From Heterohyrax brucei (lineage: Eukaryota > Chordata > Mammalia > Hyracoidea > Procaviidae), in assembly GCA_028571685.1 (NCBI GenBank), contig CM053156.1, forward strand, positions 90,833,049 to 90,897,048: DNA of 64,000 nucleotides, written 5' to 3'. A program made the position numbers and the translations under genes. Positions within the stretch are counted from its first letter, which is position 1, and every line of letters starts with the position of its first letter. Of the stretch, positions 58,933 to 64,000 are shown piece after piece. The notes beneath the pieces are model-generated. The model had not been told where the DNA came from. It saw only the letters and a program-made list of their open reading frames with translations, and did no database searches.

Positions 58933-59579
58933 GGGGGTGACTGCAGACCAGTGAGTGCAGACATGGGAGGCCCAGCCTGTGAGAACAGGTATGTGTCTGC
59001 AGAGCTGCCAGGTAGTCCCCCCAGGACAGGGGTGGCCACTGTTGTCCAGATGTAGCCTCACCCACGAGACTCACCCTGCTGCTCACCTGCCCAGGGAAGA
59101 CTCGGGGTGTGGCGGTATCAAGATCCAGGTGTGGGTCCCCTCCTACCACAAGAGCCACCACTGCCACCAACACCAAGCCACCAGGCCAAGGCAAATAGCT
59201 GCTCCAAACACCAAAACCTCTTTGCAGCTGAAATTCAAAAGGAGCCTGAAGAGCAGCTTAGTAGACGTGGAAACAGCAGCCTCCATCCCCCAATCTTGAG
59301 ACTGCACCCTGCAAGTGCTGAGAAGCCAGAAAGATCGGGACACTGTGGGCAGGAGAGAGCGTGTCAGAGAGGAGACACTCCAGGTAGCTGTGAGCCCCTC
59401 GGCTGTGACTGCTGCCTGGAGGGGAGGCCGATGGAGGCACCTCAGGGGGCCAGCTCTCCCCCAGCTGGGGAGCTGCTCACTGCTTACCTGCCCACTTGGG
59501 AGGCCAAACAGCCACCCTCCCCAGCACAGCCTCGTCTCCCTCTGGGGCGTTCTAAGCCTGATCAGTTCAAGGAGTCAGG

Positions 59580-59742
59580 ATTAAATTCAGACAGGCTAGA
59601 GTTCAAGGTCAGGTCCAGCCAGTTACGAGCCAAGTGACTTTGGGCAAGACCTTTGGCCTCCCTGAGACTCAGTTTCCCCACTACAGGATGCATTAGCAGC
59701 TAGGTTAGAGGTGACATGGGGGGAACAGCCCTCAGGTACTCA
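59580..59742 (+). mobile_element. MIR SINE
   Basis: Best preserved MIR in the window: 'agagttcaaggtcaggtcca', 'gtgactttgggcaagacctt', 'tggcctccctgagactcagt' and 'ttccccactacaggatgcat' occur in the expected order. Confidence 0.8.
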
Positions 59743-60091
59743 CCAGAGGGGCTCCCACCTTTCTGTGCTCTGAGGGGCAGTTGGGGTGGAAGGAAAGGCA
59801 GGCTCTGCCTTTACTGTTGACATCTGAGCCCCTGGTGTGCAGGGTGAGAGGTCCTGGGCTCACCTGGAGAGAGTGGGCGGGGAGCAGCCATGCACTCCGC
59901 CGGTGTTGGTGGGCACGCTGGGCCTGGCATGGTCCTTCCCCATGGCCCGGGCACCCTGAGTTTGTCTCCCATCCTGCCCTCCATGCTGCGTGCCGGCAGA
60001 CCCTCTGCGGAGGGGCTCCCCGAGCTCCCTGGAGCCTGCCACCTTCTGGGCAAGAGTCGGGAAGGTAGAGCTTGTGGTTTGGGGACAGGTC

Positions 60092-60142
60092 ACAGGCAGC
60101 TCAGATAATAAGGACTCGACGGCACTTGGCTGGCTTGGCTAT
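60092..60142 (+). mobile_element. AfroSINE tail fragment
   Basis: 'ggactcgacggcacttggct' with repeated 'ggcttggct' matches the SINE/RTE tail end. It lies about 150 bp upstream of the exon 2 acceptor. Confidence 0.5.
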
Positions 60143-60288
60143 GCTCACCTTAACTGAGCCCCCCACACTGAGACCCTGAGCCCCAGCCAGCAAGCCAGGC
60201 CCCCAGGACTCATTCGGAGAGGGGGTCTCCCTCGCAGGAACCCAGACCGGTGCCACAGGGCATCTGACAGCTGCCCTCCCTCCCGCAG

Positions 60289-60490
60289 GTCAACACCTTT
60301 GTCTCCTTCGTGTTCCCCATGGTGATCATCTCTGTCCTGAACACCATCATCGCCAACCAGCTGACCGTCATGGTGCGCCAGGCGGCCGAGCAGGACCAGG
60401 CCTGCACCGTCGGAGGCCAGCAGACCGCGTTCAGCGTGTCCACCGAGCCTGGCAGGGTGCAAGCCCTGAGGCACGGTGCCCGGGTCTTAC
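60289..60490 (+). CDS. NTSR1: Neurotensin receptor 1, exon 2 coding part (residues 238-304 and one base)
   Basis: The 202-bp exon follows a pyrimidine-rich acceptor (ctgccctccctcccgcag) and ends at a donor 'gtatgt'. It continues exon 1 in phase 0 and leaves one base for the next codon, expected to complete Arg. It encodes TM5 (about 238-260), with P247 in '[13 protein letters not shown]', and then the long intracellular loop 3 with the basic 'MVRQAAEQ' start, a Cys-containing 'ACTVGGQQ' stretch and the basic '[12 protein letters not shown]' end leading to TM6. Loop 3 is where G protein and arrestin contacts lie. TM6, TM7 and the C-tail are not in the window, so at least two exons are missing on the right. 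There are no stops or frameshifts. Confidence 0.97.
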
Positions 60491-60644
60491 GTATGTAACC
60501 TCTGGGTCCTGCAGGGGGTGGGCGGCAGCCTACGGTCACCAAAGGCAGAGCTTCAAAGACACAGAGACAAGGCACGCTGATGCCAAGACCCGGGAGTGCT
60601 TGTGCCCCTCAGAGCCGTGGTGCCGCACTTCCGCTCCTTCCTGA

Positions 60645-61365
60645 CATCTACCCATTATCCATCTGTCCACGCATCATCCATTGATCCACTCATCTGTCCT
60701 CCCACCCACCCAGCCACTCACCCACCCATCTACCCATCCGTTCGTCCACCTACCCACTCAGACACCCATCCACCCACCCATCCATCCACCCACTCACACA
60801 CCCATCCATCCATCCATTCATCCACCTGCCCACCCAGCCACCCACCCATCCATCCACCCACCAACCCATCCATCCATCCACCCACCCATCCATGCACTAA
60901 TCCATCCATCCATCCATCCACCCACCCCCACCCATCCATCTATCCATTCGTCCACCTACCCACCCACCCACCCATCCACGCACCCATCCATCCAGCCACC
61001 CACCGACTCACCCACCCATCCACCCATCCATTCGTCCACCTACCCACTCAGACACCCATCCACCCACCCATCCATCCACCCACCCATCCATCCACCCACT
61101 CACTCACCCATCCATCCATCCATTCATCCACCTGCCCACCCAGCCACCCACCCATCCATCCACCCACCCACCCATCCATCCATCCACCTACCCATCCATG
61201 CACTAATCTATCCATCCATCCATCCCCCCACCCCCACCCATCCATCTATCCATTCGTCCACCTACCCACCCACCCATCCACGCACCCATCCACCCACCCA
61301 CCCACCCATTCACCCATACTTCATCCACCCACCCATCCATCTGCTGGTTTTTCCATCCATCCTTG
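60645..61365. repeat. (CATC/CACC)n tetranucleotide array with internal duplication
   Basis: About 720 bp of 'catccatccacccacccat'-type tetranucleotide repeats. Landmark words such as 'ttcgtccacctacccactca' occur at 60741 and 61031, and 'catgcactaat' at about 60891 and 61197, showing that a block of roughly 290-306 bp has duplicated. The array starts about 155 bp after the exon 2 donor. His/Pro/Thr-rich frames across it are repeat translations. Confidence 0.95.
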
Positions 61366-61999
61366 AGATCATTCTTCCATTCATGTCTTCTTCCTCCCTA
61401 CAGCCACCACTGACTCGTTCATTCATCAGGGGATGACTCAGCCCCTCCGGCCTCCTCCTTCTCTGTCCTGACCTGAACTCCAGGGTTCATTCCAGGGCCA
61501 GGCCACAACCATGTGTCCAAACACATTGCCCTGCAGAGGGGCTGGCTCAGTACCCCAGCCTTCACCCAAGAGGCTTTGGACTTAGCCAGCGCCAGGTCCA
61601 CCCTGACGACTGAATTGTAGTTGGGTGTCACCAGATGAGCCCAGGGTGTGACTCTCCACAAGGCTCTACAGATCTAATAGGGAGTCTTGAGGAGTGAACC
61701 CCGAAGGCCCCAAGTCTGTCCCACCACAAGGCAGCAGTGAGGGGTGGGCTGTGGTGCTCTGCCCTGTGTGTCCCTGGATTTGGCCACACCCAGAGAGGTG
61801 GGCATCGACGATGAAGGCTCGTTCCCGGGACCTCCTACTCCCCCCGACCCCAAGGGCAGCCCTGCACGCCAGCTAGCCTCACACGGTGATCACCCTCCCG
61901 AGACAGACCACCCGGAGGCCTGCACAGTGGGAGCAACTGCTTGCTGCTGACTGTGGGTCTGGCACTCAGGCCAGCAGTAGAACGTGACGGGGACCACGC
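61366..61999. other. Intron 2 DNA without recognised features
   Basis: Ordinary GC-rich sequence between the CATC array and the third palindromic element; no exon with splice signals was identified. Confidence 0.4.
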
Positions 62000-62002
62000 G
62001 TG

Positions 62003-62551
62003 AGGTCAGCGGTGAGGCCCGTGAACTTAATCACCCCAGGTGTTGTGCCTCACTGTTGGGTGTCACTGTGGTCACCGTCACAGGATTCCCCTCTGGACAC
62101 TAGGCACTGACAACAGCACCTAGTTCACCCTTCAGAGCAACTTTGGAACTCTTACTGGAAAGGCCATTGTGCACGGCAGCATGGAGGCAAGTTTGTGAAC
62201 TTACCTCTGTGGCTGTCTGGGAGGGAGTCTTTAGCCAGTCAACAAATCACTGTATTGGAACAGCATCCTTTCTCACCGGATCTGGCCCCCAAGGACCTTT
62301 CTCGTTACCCAAAGGTAAAGGAAATACTGAAAGGAAGACAGTCTGATGACACCCAGGACATCAGGGGTAACACCATGACATCTGTGATGGCCGTTCCTGA
62401 AAGAGTTCCCAAATCGCTTTGAAGGGTGGGCAAGGTGCTGGCGTCGGTGCACAGCTTCCGAGGGGGAGCCCTTCGAAGGGGGCTGTAGTGGTAGCCATCA
62501 ATGAGGCCTGTCAGGCTTTTCCTAGGATGTTTGCTAGTTTGTCAGACCACA
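62003..62551 (+). mobile_element. Palindromic mariner-derived element, copy C
   Basis: About 549 bp. The right end abuts TA at 62552-62553; the left end is mutated and estimated. The left arm (to about 62175) is the inverse of the right arm (about 62395-62551), for example 'cacccttcagagcaactttg' against 'caaatcgctttgaagggtgg'. The centre on plus reads 'FSPDLAPKD' and 'KVKEILKGRQSDD', with the catalytic Asp retained. An open frame of 75 codons (62195-62422) covers this C-terminal piece only. Confidence 0.78.
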
Positions 62552-62554
62552 TAG

Positions 62555-63640
62555 GTCACTGTAGAACATTCTAGAAAACACATTGTCAAAAGCAGAAAGC
62601 AACATAATGGTGTGTTTTACATAACCCAGGATATCCAATGTCTCATCTCAATGAGAGGTGGAGACAGCTGTGTGTCTCAGACGCTCCCTTCTGGGACCGC
62701 TCCCCTGACCACTAGAGAGAAGGAAGCACATCTGAAAAGCATCAGACGTGATGAAAGTGTGTGTCTGACTTTATATTTAACTCATCCTGGATTTTCCCTC
62801 CAGCTGTGGGCTGACCCTGGGACAGACAGGGGGACAGGGTCGAGCATCAGCTGGCTCCCCTTTGCCCTTGAGCCACAGTACCATCACAGTCCAAGCAGCC
62901 ACCTGGTTTCCGCGGGCACCCTTACACTCTCTGCGGCCGGGTTAGCAGGTCTCCACAGGCATCATACCACCGCTGGAATCTGCATTCCACATGCAGGCTC
63001 TCCTGTCACAAGAGCCCCTGACGGTGGAGTGAACCTCCATTCAGGGCATGTGGTGTGGGGAACAGTTGTTATAGGGTGACGGCTGCAGCTTCTGTGAAGT
63101 CCCTCGGAACACCTGGAGGGTGAACACTCAAAAAAGACCAGAGTGCGCCACAGCTGGGGAACCCATGGGCACGTCACCTCCAGCCCTGGCCTTGGCCACA
63201 CATAGATGCAGGGAAGTTAGCCAGCCACCCACCTCCAGGTGGTGCCACCCACTGTCAGAGACCATGGTAATGTCTCGTCAAAGGAGGACAATTATCGCAG
63301 ATCCCAAAGTCAGACTATCTGAGGAAGGAGCTGAAGCCAGCCCCAGATGCCTCCTCCCCTACCCTCCTGGCTCTCTGAACTCAGAGGTGATTGCTGCCCT
63401 TGTCACTGATCGGGACAAGGGATGCAGAGAAGCGAGTCTGCTGACCTTCCAGCCCTATTTGATCCCACGTTAAGGGTGGTCACCCACCTGAGACCCAGCC
63501 AGTCCCCACACAGCTTCCCCTGCGCCTGGTCAGCTGGGGAACAGCTCAGGTCCAGGGGCAGGCCTGGCCTCCTTTGCCCTGACTCAGGCAGTGCTTTGGC
63601 CTCGGGGTGGCCCGATGAGCTATGGGACTGTCCATTAATC
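62555..63640. other. Intron 2 DNA without recognised features
   Basis: No exon 3-like sequence (TM6 with CWLP) is visible on the plus strand, and no repeat is recognised. Confidence 0.45.
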
Positions 63641-63654
63641 TGAATTCCAGACAG

Positions 63655-63722
63655 ACAGTAGATGGTTTTCAGTAGATTGCCATGAGTCAGAATCGACTCG
63701 ACATCAGGGTTTGGTTTGGGAG
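63655..63722 (+). mobile_element. AfroSINE tail fragment
   Basis: 'gattgccatgagtcagaatc' followed by 'gactcgacatcagggtttgg' is the SINE tail; the head has been lost or has diverged beyond recognition. Confidence 0.8.
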
Positions 63723-64000
63723 AATCCCAGGTAATGCAGAGTCCACTGAGCTGATGCTCAGTCGCTGATCCACTGTTATCTGTGCCTCTGGCCAACGGGC
63801 TCTGGCCCGCTCAGGGTCTGGCTGACTACCAGTCCTGGGGGTCCTTCCAGGGCAGCCATTAGAGAAACTGGAAGGGGCCCACCTTAGCACGTGCTCAGGT
63901 CTTCGGGAGTCTTCGTGGGCTCGGAGGGTCCCAGCTCTGCTCCCAGGATGCCAGGTGGCTGGCACATGAGTCTCTGTGGGTGCTAGGTGCTCACTGTGTG

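Larger units (their letters stand above)
21385..60288 (+). other. NTSR1: NTSR1 intron 1 (38.9 kb)
   Basis: It is bounded by the donor 'gtgagc' at 21385 and the acceptor 'cctccctcccgcag' ending at 60288, in phase 0. It is filled with repeats of several ages, listed separately, and tandem arrays. I found no additional coding exon inside it. Between listed repeats the sequence is GC-rich and unique-looking. Confidence 0.9.

Noticed and set aside
60596..61436. Two long His/Pro/Thr-rich frames (256 and 251 codons)
   Set aside because: They arise from the CATC tetranucleotide array, and two different frames read nearly the same repeat.
62195..62422. Possible small functional transposase gene
   Set aside because: Only the C-terminal third of a mariner transposase is present; the DNA-binding domain and the first two catalytic residues are absent.
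63000..64000. Search for NTSR1 exon 3 near the right edge
   Set aside because: No TM6 motif (CWLP-type) or suitable acceptor-exon-donor pattern was found, so the remaining exons are taken to lie outside the window.

Overview
This window is vertebrate genomic DNA, almost certainly from a placental mammal of the afrotherian lineage (elephant, manatee or hyrax type). Two things point there. First, the only recognisable protein-coding gene is NTSR1, the neurotensin receptor 1 gene, present as exon 1 (20674-21384) and exon 2 (60289-60490) with canonical splice sites. Second, the interspersed repeats are of afrotherian type: a tRNA-derived SINE ending in a 'gtcgctatgagtcgga' tail, a BovB/RTE-type LINE sharing that tail, and L1 copies with an afrotherian-style 3' UTR. 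The species assignment rests on remembered repeat families and was not searched.

Layout. 1-20.1 kb is the region upstream of NTSR1. It holds an isolated GC-box-rich tract (about 0.9-1.05 kb), an L1 3' half (3.7-6.2 kb), a nearly full-length but decayed RTE on the minus strand with an LTR nested in it (9.8-13.3 kb), an old L1 tail (13.4-13.7 kb), and a class I endogenous retrovirus with two diverged LTRs and a large internal deletion (15.1-18.8 kb). 20.1-21.45 kb is a CpG-rich promoter and first-exon block. 21.4-60.3 kb is intron 1, about 38.9 kb. It contains a long 21-bp minisatellite (25.4-26.6 kb), an antisense L1 (29.1-31.6 kb), several RTE 3' ends, MLT1/MaLR-like LTRs, an afrotherian L1 tail (36.5-37.3 kb), 48-bp and 68-bp tandem arrays, MIR relics, and two copies of a palindromic mariner-derived element. 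60.3-64 kb holds exon 2, a long CATC-type array only about 150 bp beyond its donor site, and a third copy of the mariner-derived element. The remaining NTSR1 exons (TM6, TM7 and C-tail) must lie beyond the right edge.

The most interesting observation is the mariner-derived family. Three copies (43861-44404, 54976-55523, about 62003-62551) are each about 545 bp, end at or near TA, and are built the same way: two inverted arms of about 150-185 bp, each derived from the C-terminal end of a mariner transposase, around a short centre that keeps the YSPDLAP-type catalytic segment. The other candidates are a retrovirus whose primer-binding site looks like tRNA-Lys1,2 although its gag and pol remnants look gammaretroviral, and minisatellites whose period keeps long but almost certainly meaningless reading frames open.

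Apart from NTSR1, I found no reading frame that I believe is a functional gene. The long open frames in GC-rich or tandem-repeat DNA are compositional artefacts.
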